Below, in pieces: positions 33,178 to 47,739 of a stretch of 47,739 nucleotides of DNA. Within the stretch, counting starts at the first letter, position 1. Each line of letters starts with the position of its first letter. Below the pieces are notes generated by a model. The model did no database searches. It was not told where the DNA came from and worked only from the letters and a program-made list of their open reading frames with translations. Position numbers and translations under genes: made by a program. The DNA lies in contig OMJA01000058.1 in the NCBI GenBank assembly GCA_900299245.1, positions 1-47,739 of the forward strand, written 5' to 3'. This DNA comes from Nitrospiraceae bacterium (GTDB lineage Bacteria > Nitrospirota > Nitrospiria > Nitrospirales > Nitrospiraceae).

Positions 33178-34367
33178 AGCGTCACTCCCCGCATCCGCGC
33201 CACCTGCTGCACATCTTTGTCTCCTCGACCGGATAGATTGGCAATGATGACGCTCGACTTTTTGAGCTTCGGCGCCAGCTTTACGACTTCAGCGATCGCA
33301 TGGGAGCTTTCCAATGCCGGCACAATCCCCTCCACGGTTGCGAGCAGATCGAAGGCCGCCAGCGCTTCATCGTCCGTCGCATAGGAATATTGAATGCGCT
33401 TCAAGTCATGATAAAGGCTGTGTTCCGGCCCCACGGCCGCATAGTCCAAGCCCGCCGACACCGAATGGGTCAAATTGATCTGCCCGTCGTCGTCCTGCAG
33501 GAGATACGTCATCGTGCCCTGAAGTACACCGGGTTTCCCCCCGAAAAACCGCGCCGCATGTTTCCCGCTTTCGATGCCGGTGCCTCCCGCCTCGACCCCG
33601 ATCATTTTCACTTTCTTATCGCCGAGAAACGCGTGGAACAAGCCAATGGAGTTGCTGCCGCCGCCGACGCAAGCCACCAAATAATCGGGCAGTTTGCCCT
33701 CCGCGGCAAGAATCTGCTTGCGGGCCTCCTGTCCGATGATCGCTTGAAAGTCGCGGATCATCATGGGGTATGGATGCGCGCCCAGCACCGAGCCGAGAAT
33801 GTAATGCGTCGTGCGCACGTTCGTCGTCCAGTCCCGCATGGCTTCGCTGATCGCGTCTTTGAGCGTCCGGCTGCCGGCATCGACCCCCGTGACCTTCGCC
33901 CCGAGCAGGCGCATCCGGAAGACGTTCAGCGCCTGGCGGTGCATGTCCTCCGTGCCCATATAAATTTCACATTCGAGCCCGAACATTGCCGCCGCCGTGG
34001 CCGTTGCGACCCCATGTTGTCCCGCGCCGGTTTCAGCGATGATCCGGGGTTTTTTCATGCGCCTGGCCAGAAGCACCTGGCCGATAGCGTTGTTAATTTT
34101 ATGTGCGCCGGTATGGCAGAGGTCTTCACGTTTCAGATAAATCCTGGCCCCGCCCAGCTTCTTGGTCAGCCGGGAGGCATGATAGAGCGACGTCGGTCGT
34201 CCGACATATTGCTTGAGGTAGTAGGCCAGCTCCTGCCTGAACACGCGATCTTTTCTGGCTGCGGCATATTCCTGCTCCAGCTCGAGCAGCGCCGGCATCA
34301 GCGTTTCCGGCACATACCGGCCGCCGTAGGGGCCGAATCGTCCATGGCTGTCGGGGACCTTCTTCAT
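33174..34367 (-). CDS. trpB: Tryptophan synthase beta subunit
   Basis: TrpB condenses indole with serine using pyridoxal phosphate. The 397-residue protein has the PLP lysine in [13 protein letters not shown] (about residue 87) and the phosphate-binding [10 protein letters not shown] loop near 230. The N-terminus, [20 protein letters not shown], is typical of TrpB1. ATG 34367 gives that N-terminus; the frame continues upstream across trpF and should not be annotated. It lies 47 bp after trpF and overlaps trpA by 4 bp. Confidence 0.97.
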   Translation of the reverse strand: MKKVPDSHGRFGPYGGRYVPETLMPALLELEQEYAAARKDRVFRQELAYYLKQYVGRPTSLYHASRLTKKLGGARIYLKREDLCHTGAHKINNAIGQVLLARRMKKPRIIAETGAGQHGVATATAAAMFGLECEIYMGTEDMHRQALNVFRMRLLGAKVTGVDAGSRTLKDAISEAMRDWTTNVRTTHYILGSVLGAHPYPMMIRDFQAIIGQEARKQILAAEGKLPDYLVACVGGGSNSIGLFHAFLGDKKVKMIGVEAGGTGIESGKHAARFFGGKPGVLQGTMTYLLQDDDGQINLTHSVSAGLDYAAVGPEHSLYHDLKRIQYSYATDDEALAAFDLLATVEGIVPALESSHAIAEVVKLAPKLKKSSVIIANLSGRGDKDVQQVARMRGVTL

Positions 34368-34414
34368 GGTGGCGATCAATCCTTTCCGATGATGGCGGAG
34401 TATAATCGGGCGCC

Positions 34415-35041
34415 TCAGGCCGAGACAAGCCTCGCCGCCTGAACAAAAGCCCGGACTTTGGCATGATCCTTCTGCCCGGGCCGCATCTCGACCCCGCTGC
34501 TGACATCGACGCCGTAGGGCCGCACCTGTCGAATCGCTTCCGCGACATTGTCCGGCGTAAGCCCTCCGGCAAGGAGGACACGGGAAGCGCGGGCCGCTTC
34601 GGCGGCCAGCGTCCAATCGACCGTCTGTCCGGTTCCCCCGTACGCCTGATCGGAAAAGGCATCGAGCACGAAGGCGCGGACGTTCGCGCGTCCCTGAAAT
34701 TCAGCCAGAGCCAGAAACGTTCCACGGTCTTTGAGTCGCAACGCTTTCATGGAAGGACGCCCCAACCCTTCACAGTAGGCTGCGGATTCGTCGCCGTGTA
34801 ACTGAGCCAGTGTGAGACCGCACTCGTCCATGATCCGGCGCACGGCTGCGGCATCCTCGTTGACGAACACGCCGACCGCCGCCACGAACGGCGGCAACCC
34901 GTCGATAATCCGTTTGACCATCGCGGCTTCGACGAACCGCGGACTTTTGCGGTACAGGATGAACCCGAGCGCATCGGCCCCCGCCTCAACGGCCACTCGG
35001 GCGTCTTCCTCGTTGGTGATTCCGCAGATTTTGATTCGCAC
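34415..35041 (-). CDS. trpF: Phosphoribosylanthranilate isomerase
   Basis: TrpF converts phosphoribosylanthranilate to CdRP by Amadori rearrangement. The 208-residue TIM barrel begins V-R-I-K-I-C-G-I-T, whose Cys is the catalytic base. The general-acid Asp is in [23 protein letters not shown] 35041 gives the conserved N-terminus; an in-frame ATG at 35071 would add ten non-homologous residues and overlap the upstream lipoprotein stop. It sits between that lipoprotein and trpB, in the usual trpF position. Confidence 0.95.
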   Translation of the reverse strand: MRIKICGITNEEDARVAVEAGADALGFILYRKSPRFVEAAMVKRIIDGLPPFVAAVGVFVNEDAAAVRRIMDECGLTLAQLHGDESAAYCEGLGRPSMKALRLKDRGTFLALAEFQGRANVRAFVLDAFSDQAYGGTGQTVDWTLAAEAARASRVLLAGGLTPDNVAEAIRQVRPYGVDVSSGVEMRPGQKDHAKVRAFVQAARLVSA

Positions 35042-35061
35042 GATTATAGATCCGGAATTAT

Positions 35062-35373
35062 TTATGGGCACTGAATCTGGCCTCGACGATCTCCGAAACT
35101 ATCTCTATACGTCCAGTGACAGAGCAAGCCCTTTTGGTCGAATTGCAATGTCATCGTGCCATTTGCATCTGGAGACCAACGTACTGGCCACTCACAAGCT
35201 TCTCCTCCCTTACTAAACGCGTGGCAACGGGTAGGAATTCCCAGGTCTTTCACTCGCTCGTCCTTGCTCGATCCAATCCAGCTATCCCAGGAACGAAATG
35301 CCTTTTCGTAAGACGACATGCATCCCAGTGTCGTAAATATTCCAATCACCAGCATGAAAGATATTGCACGCAT
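35062..35373 (-). CDS. Small lipoprotein inserted in the trp operon
   Basis: A 103-residue lipoprotein with lipobox TLGC (Cys near residue 18) and a strong Shine-Dalgarno (AGGAGG, 6 nt before ATG 35373). The mature part includes SWDSWIGSSKDERVKDLGIPTRCHAF, then WPVRWSPDANGTMTLQFDQKGLLCHWTYRD. That looks like a short beta-rich domain with three further cysteines and one near the C-terminal end. It has no tryptophan-pathway motif. The gene is AT-richer than trpC and trpF on either side, suggesting later insertion. It is 25 bp after trpC and 20 bp before trpF. Family not recognised. Confidence 0.75.
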   Translation of the reverse strand: MRAISFMLVIGIFTTLGCMSSYEKAFRSWDSWIGSSKDERVKDLGIPTRCHAFSKGGEACEWPVRWSPDANGTMTLQFDQKGLLCHWTYRDSFGDRRGQIQCP

Positions 35374-35398
35374 AAGAATCCTCCTAAAAGCCAAGCAC

Positions 35399-36208
35399 TC
35401 AGTCGGAAGTTCCTCTAAGATATCTAATTTGTTTATCGATGCTATCCGCCTTGATCAGCGATTCCCCGACCAGCATCGCATGCACGCCGGCGTCGACCAG
35501 CTTCTGCACATCTTCGCGCTTATGGATACCGCTCTCGCTGACGATCAGCTTGTCCGGCGGAATGCGTTTGGCCAGCCGGAACGTCACGCCCAGATCCGTC
35601 GTGAAGGTTTTCAAATCTCGATTGTTGATGCCGATCATGCGGGCCGTCGGAATCCACTCCAGCACCGTATCCAATTCCCGTTCATGATGGGTTTCAAACA
35701 GGGTATCCATCTTCAACTCGGTAGCCAGCGCGTGGAAGTCGATCAACTGTCGCTTTTCCAGCGCGGCCACGATCAGGAGCACCGCGTCGGCGCCGTGCGC
35801 ACGGGCTTCATAGAACTGGATGTCGCCCACCATGAATTCCTTGTCCAAGGCCGGCATGGGGAGCGCCTTCTTGATCTCAGCCAGATAGCGCAGATCGCCC
35901 TGGAAGAAATCCTTGTCGGTCAATACGGACAGGGCGGAGGCTCCGTGTTCATGATACGAACGGGCAATACGAAGATAGTCGAAATTCTCGGAAAACTCTG
36001 GCCGTAACAAACCGAGACTCGGCGACGCTTTTTTTACCTCCGCAATCAGCGCCGGGCTTGTGGCCGTCCGCGTCGCATCGAGCGTCACGGCAAAGCCGAG
36101 CGGCGGCGGCGCATCCCGAATGGCGGATTTCAAATCCGCCAGATAGCCGCGGCTTTGTTTGTGCCGGAGTTCCGCCTTTTTATGTTCGAGAATCTGATCC
36201 AGAATCAT
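35399..36208 (-). CDS. trpC: Indole-3-glycerol phosphate synthase
   Basis: TrpC closes the indole ring from CdRP with decarboxylation. The 269-residue TIM barrel shows LIAEVKKASPSLG (catalytic Lys), VLTDKDFFQGDLRYL, and EVMIGINNRDLKTF-type phosphate-binding segments (here IGINNRDLKTFTTDL). Near the end VSESGIHKREDVQKL is present. Monofunctional, not fused to TrpF. The start at 36208 is 3 bp after trpD. Confidence 0.96.
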   Translation of the reverse strand: MILDQILEHKKAELRHKQSRGYLADLKSAIRDAPPPLGFAVTLDATRTATSPALIAEVKKASPSLGLLRPEFSENFDYLRIARSYHEHGASALSVLTDKDFFQGDLRYLAEIKKALPMPALDKEFMVGDIQFYEARAHGADAVLLIVAALEKRQLIDFHALATELKMDTLFETHHERELDTVLEWIPTARMIGINNRDLKTFTTDLGVTFRLAKRIPPDKLIVSESGIHKREDVQKLVDAGVHAMLVGESLIKADSIDKQIRYLRGTSD

Positions 36209-36211
36209 GCG

Positions 36212-37228
36212 TCACGACACCTTGTTCGTCCATGCCACGAGCCGGTCGAGTTTTTCCGCTGCGGCGCCTGTATCGAGCACCTGACGGGCGATCCGGAGTC
36301 CGTCTTTTAACGTCTTGGCCTGCTGCCCGGCGACGATCGCGGCCGCGGCGTTCAGGCAGACAATGTCGCGTTTCGGCCCCTTCTTTCCGTGGAGAATCTC
36401 TTTCGCCACCCGTGCATTCTCCTCCGGAGTTCCGCCCGCGATTTCCTTCTTGTGCACACGCGGCAGATCAAATTCCTCGGGGGCCACAAAGTAGTTCGAC
36501 ACGACCCCGCCCTTGCCTTCGGAGACTTTCGTCCGGTCACAGACCGTCAGCTCGTCGAGCCCGTCCATCCCGTGCAGGACAAAGCAATGTTGGGACCCCA
36601 ACTGCACCAGGACTTTGGCCATCACCTCGGTCAGCCTCGCATCGTACACACCGAGAACCTGGTGCGTGGCTCCGGCCGGATTGGCCAGGGGGCCGAGAAT
36701 ATTGAAGAGCGTTCGAATCCCCATTTCCTGCCGAGGGCCGGCGCAATGTTTCATGGCCCCGTGAAACAGCGGAGCGTACAGAAAACCGATACCCACTTCA
36801 TTGATGCAATCCGCCACTCGTTCGGGCTGAAGATCAATCTTCACGCCCAATGCGCTGAGCACATCTGCACTCCCCGACCGGGACGAGACCGACCGGTTGC
36901 CGTGCTTTGCCACAGTGAGCCCGGCGCCGGCCGCCACAAACGCCGCCGTCGTCGAAATATTGAACGTGTGTCCGCCGTCCCCGCCTGTTCCGCAGGTATC
37001 CAGCACGATCGAACTGCCCACCTGGATGCGAATGGCGCGGGCGCGCATCGCGCGGGCGGAACCGGCGATCTCATCCACCGTTTCGCCTTTCTGGCGCAGC
37101 CCCATCAGATAGGCGGCGATCTGCGCCGGCGTAGCCGCGCCATCCATGATCTCCGCAAGCACGTCCTCCGCTTCCTTTTCAGAAAGGTCGATACGGTCGG
37201 CCAATTTCGCGATGGCGTCTTTGATCAT
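36212..37228 (-). CDS. trpD: Anthranilate phosphoribosyltransferase
   Basis: TrpD attaches the phosphoribosyl group of PRPP to anthranilate. The 338-residue protein has the glycine-rich PRPP loop DTCGTGGDGGHTFNIST (about 79-95), the KHGNRSVSSRSGSADVLSALG motif and the metal-binding DE region GLDELTVCDRT. ATG 37228 begins MIKDAIAKL, the natural N-terminus; an upstream TTG at 37243 is also in frame. Gap to trpG 25 bp. Confidence 0.96.
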   Translation of the reverse strand: MIKDAIAKLADRIDLSEKEAEDVLAEIMDGAATPAQIAAYLMGLRQKGETVDEIAGSARAMRARAIRIQVGSSIVLDTCGTGGDGGHTFNISTTAAFVAAGAGLTVAKHGNRSVSSRSGSADVLSALGVKIDLQPERVADCINEVGIGFLYAPLFHGAMKHCAGPRQEMGIRTLFNILGPLANPAGATHQVLGVYDARLTEVMAKVLVQLGSQHCFVLHGMDGLDELTVCDRTKVSEGKGGVVSNYFVAPEEFDLPRVHKKEIAGGTPEENARVAKEILHGKKGPKRDIVCLNAAAAIVAGQQAKTLKDGLRIARQVLDTGAAAEKLDRLVAWTNKVS

Positions 37229-37253
37229 GATGGAGACGGACAATCCGGTGAGA

Positions 37254-37817
37254 CTAGAGTTTTAAGAAATTTCTGAGCAGGTCTTTCCCCGACTTCGTCA
37301 AAATCGATTCCGGATGGAATTGCACACCTTCGACGCCCAGCGTCCGGTGCCGCAGTCCCATAATTTCTCCTTCCGCCGTCTTGGCCGAAACTTCCAGGCA
37401 GTCCGGAAGATTCTTGGGATTCACCAGCAGGGAGTGGTACCGTGTCGCCTCGAAGGGATTCGGTAATCCGTGGAAGATCGTTTTGCCGTCATGGGAAATC
37501 ATCGAGGTCTTGCCGTGCATCAGCCGCTGCGCGCGAATCACTTCCCCGCCGAACGCGACGCCCAGCGATTGATGGCCGAGACAGACGCCGAGGATCGGCA
37601 TACGTCCGGCGAACTGGCGGATCGTCTCGACGGACACGCCGGCTTCTTTCGGCGTGCAGGGGCCCGGCGAAATGACAATCCGGTCGGGCCGGAGATCTTC
37701 GATCTGCTGCAGGGTAATCTTATCGTTCCGATAGACGCGGACGTCCTCGCCCAACTCCCCGAGATACTGGACCAGGTTATAGGTAAAGGAGTCGTAGTTG
37801 TCGATCATCAAGAGCAT
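37254..37817 (-). CDS. trpG: Anthranilate synthase glutamine amidotransferase subunit
   Basis: TrpG releases ammonia from glutamine for TrpE. This 187-residue class I amidotransferase has the nucleophile Cys79 in [12 protein letters not shown] and the His/Glu of the triad in [13 protein letters not shown]. The start [20 protein letters not shown] is universal for the family; the ATG at 37817 has TGGAG 7 nt upstream. trpE ends 4 bp before it. It could also serve PabB if none of its own exists. Confidence 0.97.
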   Translation of the reverse strand: MLLMIDNYDSFTYNLVQYLGELGEDVRVYRNDKITLQQIEDLRPDRIVISPGPCTPKEAGVSVETIRQFAGRMPILGVCLGHQSLGVAFGGEVIRAQRLMHGKTSMISHDGKTIFHGLPNPFEATRYHSLLVNPKNLPDCLEVSAKTAEGEIMGLRHRTLGVEGVQFHPESILTKSGKDLLRNFLKL

Positions 37818-37821
37818 GACG

Positions 37822-39318
37822 CTACTCCAGCCCCTGCTCGGCCAGCTCAATGGCCTTCATCATGGCGCGGGCTTTATTGCAGGTCTCTTCGTATTCATGT
37901 TCGGGATTCGAGTCCGCGACGATACCGGCGCCGGCCTGGATGAAGGCCCGCCGTTTGGACACCACGACCGTGCGGATATTGATGCACATGTCCATGTTTC
38001 CGGAAAAGCTGAAGTAGCCCACGGCGCCGGCATAGGGGCCCCGCCTGGTCGGCTCCAGCTCTTCAATGATTTCCATCGCGCGGATCTTCGGAGCGCCCGA
38101 CACCGTCCCGGCCGGGAAACAGGCCTGCAGCACATCGTAGATGGTCTTCCCCGTGGCCAGGCGACCGCTCACGTTGGACACAATATGCATGACATGCGAG
38201 TAGCGCTCGACGTTCATCAGCGATTCGACTTTGACCGAGCCGCTCTCGGCCACCCGCCCGACGTCGTTCCGACCCAGGTCCACGAGCATAATGTGCTCGG
38301 CCCGTTCCTTCTGATCGGCCAGCAGGCGCCGCTCCAGCTGCTCATCCTCCTCGGCGGTGGCGCCGCGGCGGCGCGTGCCGGCAATCGGACGAACAGAGAC
38401 GAGTCCGTCTTCGCACCGCACCAGAATTTCCGGAGACGACCCCACCAATTCAACCCCTGCAATCCTCAGATAGTACATATACGGAGACGGATTGACGACG
38501 CGGAGCGCGCGGTACAGCTGGAACGGAGTCGCATGGAGCTTGGTTTCCCAGCGCTGCGAGAGCACACACTGAAAAATATCTCCCGCTTTGATGTATTCCT
38601 GCGTCTGGCTGACCATCTTTTCAAAGTCGGCCTTGCTCATATTCGAGGTGAAGGTAATCGGTGTCCGCCGGCGCTTGGACGCCGTGCGCCGTAGCGGACG
38701 GCGAAGCCGGGCGATCATCCGTTCAATCCGCGCCGTTGCCTGACGATAGGCCTGGCGGATTGCCCGCTCGGATTGCGAGGCCACGTGGGCATTGGCGACC
38801 ACCTTAATCTTCTGCGCGACATTGTCGAAGATGAGCAGCGTATCGGTCAGAAGAAACGCAAACTCGGGGAGGTTCAGACTCTCTTTCCGGCGAAACGAGA
38901 TGTTCTCGAACGTGCTGACCATGTCGTATCCGAGATAGCCGACGGCTCCGCCGACGAAACGGGGCAGGCCGGGCACGGTGACCGGACGATAGGTTTCCAT
39001 GAACTCCCGGAGACGGTCGAGCGGCGCGCCTTTGCACGCGATACGGCGCGTCCGTTTCCCCTGCTTGATCAGCAGATCGCCGCGATCCTCCACCATGAGA
39101 ATCGGCGATCCGCTGCCGAGGAACGAGTACCTCGCCCACTTTTCTCCGCCCTGCACGCTTTCCAGCAGATACGCGGACGGACCATGATCGATCTTTGCGA
39201 AGGCCGAAACCGGCGTCTCATAGTCGGCCAGAATTTCCCGGTATAACGGAATGAGGTTGCCCTCTTTTGCGTACCGGCGGAACTCGTCCAGACTGAGTGA
39301 ATAGGTTGGCGTTGCCAT
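37822..39318 (-). CDS. trpE: Anthranilate synthase component I
   Basis: TrpE converts chorismate plus ammonia to anthranilate, the first committed step. The 498-residue chorismate-binding enzyme has the feedback-site motif [20 protein letters not shown] (LLES, tryptophan inhibition) near residue 46. Catalytic-domain motifs are [30 protein letters not shown] and the C-terminal [13 protein letters not shown] and [15 protein letters not shown] segments. ATG 39318 begins [10 protein letters not shown]; a TTG at 39345 is in frame but inside the upstream gene. The LysM lipoprotein gene ends 10 bp upstream, so trpE is not the first gene of its transcript. Confidence 0.97.
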   Translation of the reverse strand: MATPTYSLSLDEFRRYAKEGNLIPLYREILADYETPVSAFAKIDHGPSAYLLESVQGGEKWARYSFLGSGSPILMVEDRGDLLIKQGKRTRRIACKGAPLDRLREFMETYRPVTVPGLPRFVGGAVGYLGYDMVSTFENISFRRKESLNLPEFAFLLTDTLLIFDNVAQKIKVVANAHVASQSERAIRQAYRQATARIERMIARLRRPLRRTASKRRRTPITFTSNMSKADFEKMVSQTQEYIKAGDIFQCVLSQRWETKLHATPFQLYRALRVVNPSPYMYYLRIAGVELVGSSPEILVRCEDGLVSVRPIAGTRRRGATAEEDEQLERRLLADQKERAEHIMLVDLGRNDVGRVAESGSVKVESLMNVERYSHVMHIVSNVSGRLATGKTIYDVLQACFPAGTVSGAPKIRAMEIIEELEPTRRGPYAGAVGYFSFSGNMDMCINIRTVVVSKRRAFIQAGAGIVADSNPEHEYEETCNKARAMMKAIELAEQGLE

Positions 39319-39328
39319 GCCTGCGGCA

Positions 39329-39964
39329 CTACTCCATTCCGACAATCAGTTTCTGGCCCACTTCGATAATATCGTCCGGCAGCGTATTCCACTTTTTCAA
39401 CTTATCGATCGGAACGCCGTACAGTCGGCTGACTCGAAAAAGGGTTTCGCCTGGTTTGACCACATGAATAGTGTTGCCGGCTTTGGCGATCGGCTTGGTC
39501 GGCTCCGCCGGAGCGGACAGGCCGGCCATTTCTTTCGCCGAATCCTGCAAGAGCGCATCCGTCTCACGCGAAAGCAACGCCAGCTCATCGACCTTTTTGG
39601 GTTTGGGTGCTGCGGGCGGGGCCATTTTCCGCATGTCCAGCATCGCCTTCCGCTCCAGCATGGCCGACTCTTTCACCGCTTCGGTTTCTTCCTGGAGCCG
39701 TCCCATCTGCTCGCGCGCCGCCTGCACCTGGGCCGCCAGTTCCCGGTTTCTCGCCTCGAATTCAGCCAGCTCTTTTTTCGTCCGCTTGGCTTCGCTGTCG
39801 AGCTCAGCCGTCCGCTTTTCTTCCTGAGCCAGCAACCGCTGGAAATTCAAGCTCCGGGCCTTTTCCGCATTATATTTTTCCTCCAGTACCACACAGCCGC
39901 TGAGCAACATCGTGCCGCACAGCACGAGGACACCGGATCCCACCACTCTGCCAGTCTGATTCAT
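39329..39964 (-). CDS. LysM-domain lipoprotein with coiled coil
   Basis: A 211-residue lipoprotein. Lipobox MLLSGC places the acylated Cys near residue 24. A long charged coiled coil (about 35-110, rich in Ala, Glu, Arg and Lys) is followed by a Pro-rich linker and a C-terminal LysM domain (IHVVKPGETLFRVSRLYGVPIDKLKKWNTL, about 165-211). LysM domains bind peptidoglycan sugars, so it probably spans between membrane and wall. ATG 39964 is preferred; a GTG at 39967 and a GGAGG site farther upstream are nearby. It leads the trp operon, with trpE starting 10 bp after its stop, an unusual partner. Confidence 0.88.
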   Translation of the reverse strand: MNQTGRVVGSGVLVLCGTMLLSGCVVLEEKYNAEKARSLNFQRLLAQEEKRTAELDSEAKRTKKELAEFEARNRELAAQVQAAREQMGRLQEETEAVKESAMLERKAMLDMRKMAPPAAPKPKKVDELALLSRETDALLQDSAKEMAGLSAPAEPTKPIAKAGNTIHVVKPGETLFRVSRLYGVPIDKLKKWNTLPDDIIEVGQKLIVGME

Positions 39965-40198
39965 CACTCGACGATCCTCCATCTTCATTGTCCACCCCGA
40001 CGCCGGAGCCTGCTGCATGTTGAGTCGGCCGCCCCGACCCTCTCGCCATCCGCTCCCTGTCTGAACGACGGGTCACTAAGAATACGGTTCAACGCTGTGA
40101 AAGTCAAAGCGAATTGGGGCGAGGCGGGGGTTTGCTTCACTCCCGGTGCTGTGCTACCGTCCGTGCCATGAGGAAGTGCGTTCAGCACACCGGCCACC

Positions 40199-41152
40199 AT
40201 GGATAACCGCTCACGTACCGCTGCAGCCAGGACCATCTCTGTGCAGGGCATTACACTGCACCTGGCACAACCGATCACGACCTTGCAGGAATGGATCGGC
40301 AGCCGGGAGCCCCTGCAACAACTCCTTGCCTGCTGGCTCAAAGTCGATCCGCGCGACCTCCCGCTTTCTCCCCGAATCACCGGTCCTCCAGGCATCGGAA
40401 AAACGACCCTGGCGATGTCGGGCGCGAAGGACCGCAAGCAGGATCTGTATGTCTTCCAGTGCACCGCCGATACCAGGCCTGAAGATCTCCTTATCACTCC
40501 GGTGCTGGCCGAATCGGGAGCGATCGCCTATCACGCCTCGCCGCTGGTCACCGCCGTGCTGACCGGAAGCATCTGCGTGCTGGATGAAGGCAACCGGATG
40601 AACGAAAAGAGCTGGGCCTCTCTGGCCTCCCTGCTCGATCATCGCCGCTGTGTCGAGTCGATCATCGCCGGCATTCTGATCGAAGCGCACGAGGATTTCC
40701 GTTGCTGCGTCACCATGAACGAGGATGCCTCCACCTATGAAGTTCCGGACTACATGCTTTCCCGGCTACAACCGACCCTCGGCCTGGGATTTCCCTCGCG
40801 GCAGGATGAAATGGCGATCCTCCGCTATCATCTCCCCTTTGCCAAAGAGGAGATCCTGAACATCGCCGTGGGCTTTCTGCAGGAGGCCCATCAGCTCAAT
40901 CTGGAATATTCGCTTCGCGACGGCTTGCATCTCATTCAATACGCCGTCAAACGGCTCGCTCAGGACCCTTCCCATCCCGTCGCGCTCGACCGGATCTGGC
41001 AGGAAGCCCTGCTGAAAGTGCTCGGCCCCGAGTCGCTGGATCTGGAGGAACAGTCGAAGCGGAGACAACGGGCGATGGGTGACCACTCGCTCCCCAAAGG
41101 ATTCGGCGATTTCTTTTTCGAGGAAGACGACCCTCTACACCCGGGACGCTGA
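40199..41152 (+). CDS. MoxR-type AAA+ ATPase
   Basis: A 317-residue AAA+ protein of the MoxR/NorQ group, typically chaperones that insert metals or remodel partner complexes. Walker A is GPPGIGKT (62-69), Walker [13 protein letters not shown] (124-135), and sensor-1 region [10 protein letters not shown] (near 170-178). It is directly followed, stop to start, by the 641-residue partner (TGA at 41150-41152, ATG 41153). No VWA-domain protein, the usual MoxR partner, is seen next to it. No clear Shine-Dalgarno precedes the ATG. The partner and substrate of the pair are unknown. Confidence 0.88.
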   Translation: MDNRSRTAAARTISVQGITLHLAQPITTLQEWIGSREPLQQLLACWLKVDPRDLPLSPRITGPPGIGKTTLAMSGAKDRKQDLYVFQCTADTRPEDLLITPVLAESGAIAYHASPLVTAVLTGSICVLDEGNRMNEKSWASLASLLDHRRCVESIIAGILIEAHEDFRCCVTMNEDASTYEVPDYMLSRLQPTLGLGFPSRQDEMAILRYHLPFAKEEILNIAVGFLQEAHQLNLEYSLRDGLHLIQYAVKRLAQDPSHPVALDRIWQEALLKVLGPESLDLEEQSKRRQRAMGDHSLPKGFGDFFFEEDDPLHPGR

Positions 41153-46395
<5,243 letters not shown>

Positions 46396-46416
46396 GAGAG
46401 TTCTGTTTAGGGACGA

Positions 46417-46433
46417 CTAGCCACGAAGGCTAG
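46417..46433. other. Short hairpin in the leader of the CNNM gene
   Basis: CTAGCC (46417-46422), loop ACGAA, GGCTAG (46428-46433): a 6-bp perfect stem 22 bp upstream of the CNNM start codon, in the 290-bp gap 46396-46685 between rlpA and that gene. No U tract follows on either strand. Promoter and terminator of the two genes must lie here but are not resolved. Confidence 0.4.
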
Positions 46434-46685
46434 CCTGAATGGACGAACAGCGTAGATTCCGTGGCAGAGGGAGAACTGACCACTCCCTGTCGCAACAGAT
46501 TCATGAATCGATTGAACAGACCATGTGGAAGTCATGATGACCATCGGATGATAGATCTATCACACCCTCTCATGGCGGGCAAGTTATTCAAAGAAACTGA
46601 CAGGAATATCAATCAGTTCCAAAATGCGGCTCGGATAAATGCCATCCTACTCATCGGACATGAGCTACGCTTCACTACGTAGATT

Positions 46686-47366
46686 CTACCCATCATCCCT
46701 CACAACGAATGATTGAAGCCGATACTGAGTGTCCAGCCGTGAGGCAGCCGCCTGGGCATCGGCCTCCGTGGAAAACTGCCCTACCTGCACTCGATATCTC
46801 CGGCCTTCCCGCAGGTCCACCTGCACGACCCGACCGCCTGGATACTGAGCTCCGACCTGCTCGAACAGCCCTCGCGCATTTAACGGGTCGGCAAAGGCAC
46901 CTATCTGCACACGCAACACGCCCATGCCCTCCGGTCGAGCCTGATAGCCGACCACCTGGAGTTCAATCTGATCGGTCCCGTTCCCGATCATCCCTAGCGC
47001 TTCAGCTCCGGCCAGCGAGAGATCAAGGACCCGGCCCCTGGCAAACGGACCACGATCATTGATACGAACCGTCACTTTCCGCCCGGTTGAGACCGACCGC
47101 ACCACTGCAATGGAGCCCAGCGGCAGAGTCCGGTGAGCCGCCGTCAATTTATGCATATCGTACCGCTCTCCGTTGGCCGTCTTATTACCGTGAAAACCCG
47201 GGCCGTACCAGGACGCCATCCCTCGTTCCAGGAACCCGATCGGATATCCTGGGAAACGGTGAACAGGAGGAGGCTGGGATTGGCAGGAGACAAGCAGAAT
47301 GCAGAAGAAGACAGTCGCGGCGAATGAGAGGAACGGAGATGCGGAAACGGGCCTGGCGCCCTTCAT
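46686..47366 (-). CDS. rlpA: RlpA family septal-ring lytic transglycosylase-like lipoprotein with SPOR domain
   Basis: A 226-residue lipoprotein: lipobox LVSC with acylated Cys28. The double-psi beta-barrel domain shows MASWYGPGFHGNKTANGERYDMHKLTAAHRTLPLGS and VRINDRGPF (about 50-115), with the conserved His and Asp of RlpA. A C-terminal SPOR domain (about 150-225) binds denuded peptidoglycan. It acts at the division septum. ATG 47366; the GTG at 47369 overlaps the upstream stop. It is nearly fused to the ACT-domain gene (3 bp). Confidence 0.92.
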   Translation of the reverse strand: MKGARPVSASPFLSFAATVFFCILLVSCQSQPPPVHRFPGYPIGFLERGMASWYGPGFHGNKTANGERYDMHKLTAAHRTLPLGSIAVVRSVSTGRKVTVRINDRGPFARGRVLDLSLAGAEALGMIGNGTDQIELQVVGYQARPEGMGVLRVQIGAFADPLNARGLFEQVGAQYPGGRVVQVDLREGRRYRVQVGQFSTEADAQAAASRLDTQYRLQSFVVRDDG

Positions 47367-47369
47367 CAC

Positions 47370-47739
47370 CTAGAACTCATCAAGCGATTGATCTTGAAGC
47401 AGCGTCAATGCTTTATTCGTGTTCGAAACGGTTAACACTACAATGGCGCGCTTGCCCTCCCGCGAAGGCGTGCAGTAACCGCATTTAATGTTGATACGGT
47501 TCTGGGTCAATAAATCAGCCACGTCCATCAGCGCGCCCGGTTGGTTTTTCAGACTCAAGAGCAGCGCGGTCTCTTCTGTAAACTTGATCTTCGCCGCCTT
47601 CAATGCCGCCCGTGCACCATCGAGGTCCGCCACCAGAAGCCGAAGTTTTCCGGTCCCCGTCACCTCGGGCGCGGAGAACGCTTTGATATTGACCCCGGCC
47701 TCGCCCAAAACAGAAGCCACCTGAGCAATCACACCGGGC
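47370..47739 (-). CDS. ACT-domain protein (5' end cut by window)
   Basis: The C-terminal 122 codons of an ACT-domain protein whose start lies beyond the right edge. The first visible ACT unit (PGVIAQVASVLGEAGVNIKAFSAPE) and a second (NQPGALMDVADLLTQNRINIKCGYC) make tandem ACT domains, which bind amino acids. The small size and lack of an enzyme domain fit a stand-alone regulatory or sensing protein. It ends 3 bp before the rlpA start. The ligand is unknown. Confidence 0.8.
   Translation of the reverse strand, partial: PGVIAQVASVLGEAGVNIKAFSAPEVTGTGKLRLLVADLDGARAALKAAKIKFTEETALLLSLKNQPGALMDVADLLTQNRINIKCGYCTPSREGKRAIVVLTVSNTNKALTLLQDQSLDEF

Noticed and set aside
34368-34616. N-terminal extension of trpB by 83 codons
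   Set aside because: The extension overlaps trpF in another frame and shows no family similarity; ATG 34367 gives the normal TrpB start.

Overview
The window is a GC-rich, gene-dense bacterial chromosome segment with no mobile element, CRISPR array or rRNA. The gene set suggests a Nitrospira-type genome (Nitrospirota): it is diderm (Lnt, LolC/LolD, RlpA, outer-membrane barrel), carries a bacterial DNA topoisomerase VI pair, an AddAB-type nuclease-helicase, a compact trp operon and a TIGR04073-type protein. The lineage call is inference from content and style, not from a marker-gene comparison.

Layout. 1-8.8 kb is a mosaic of short transcription units: a truncated YifB/ComM gene, an Lrp/AsnC effector-domain protein, an oxidoreductase, a dienelactone-hydrolase-like protein without its nucleophile, several exported or membrane proteins, a tRNA-Leu(UAA), a YtxH protein, lgt and a zincin-like metallopeptidase. 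8.9-21.5 kb is almost entirely on the minus strand: addB-addA, a 53-residue zinc ribbon, a thioredoxin-like protein, an SSL2-type helicase and top6B-top6A. One tiny plus-strand membrane protein with a structured upstream region interrupts it.

21.5-22.5 kb is a non-coding stretch of about 1 kb. It has an AT-rich core and a cluster of DnaA-box-like 9-mers, and it lies where the main gene direction changes from leftward (8.4-21.5 kb) to rightward (24.2-32.3 kb). I read it as a candidate replication origin, or at least a DnaA-binding locus. 22.5-24.2 kb holds small genes. 24.2-30.5 kb is a rightward group: lnt, prfB (with a conserved +1 frameshift), lysS, lolC/E and lolD. A barrel protein and a lipoprotein follow.

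32.4-40.0 kb is a leftward operon, LysM lipoprotein-trpE-trpG-trpD-trpC-[small lipoprotein]-trpF-trpB-trpA, encoding the whole chorismate-to-tryptophan pathway with two envelope lipoproteins embedded. 40.2-45.1 kb is rightward: a MoxR-type AAA+ ATPase abutting an unrecognised 641-residue partner, then ligA. 45.1-47.7 kb is leftward: a CNNM/CorC-type membrane protein, rlpA and the end of an ACT-domain protein.

The main themes are DNA maintenance around the 22-kb non-coding region (AddAB, Topo VI, a helicase, later LigA), envelope lipoprotein biogenesis (Lgt, Lnt, LolC/D and several lipoproteins) and tryptophan synthesis. The best leads for something undescribed are the origin-like locus beside topoisomerase VI, the MoxR/641-residue pair and the lipoproteins built into the trp operon.
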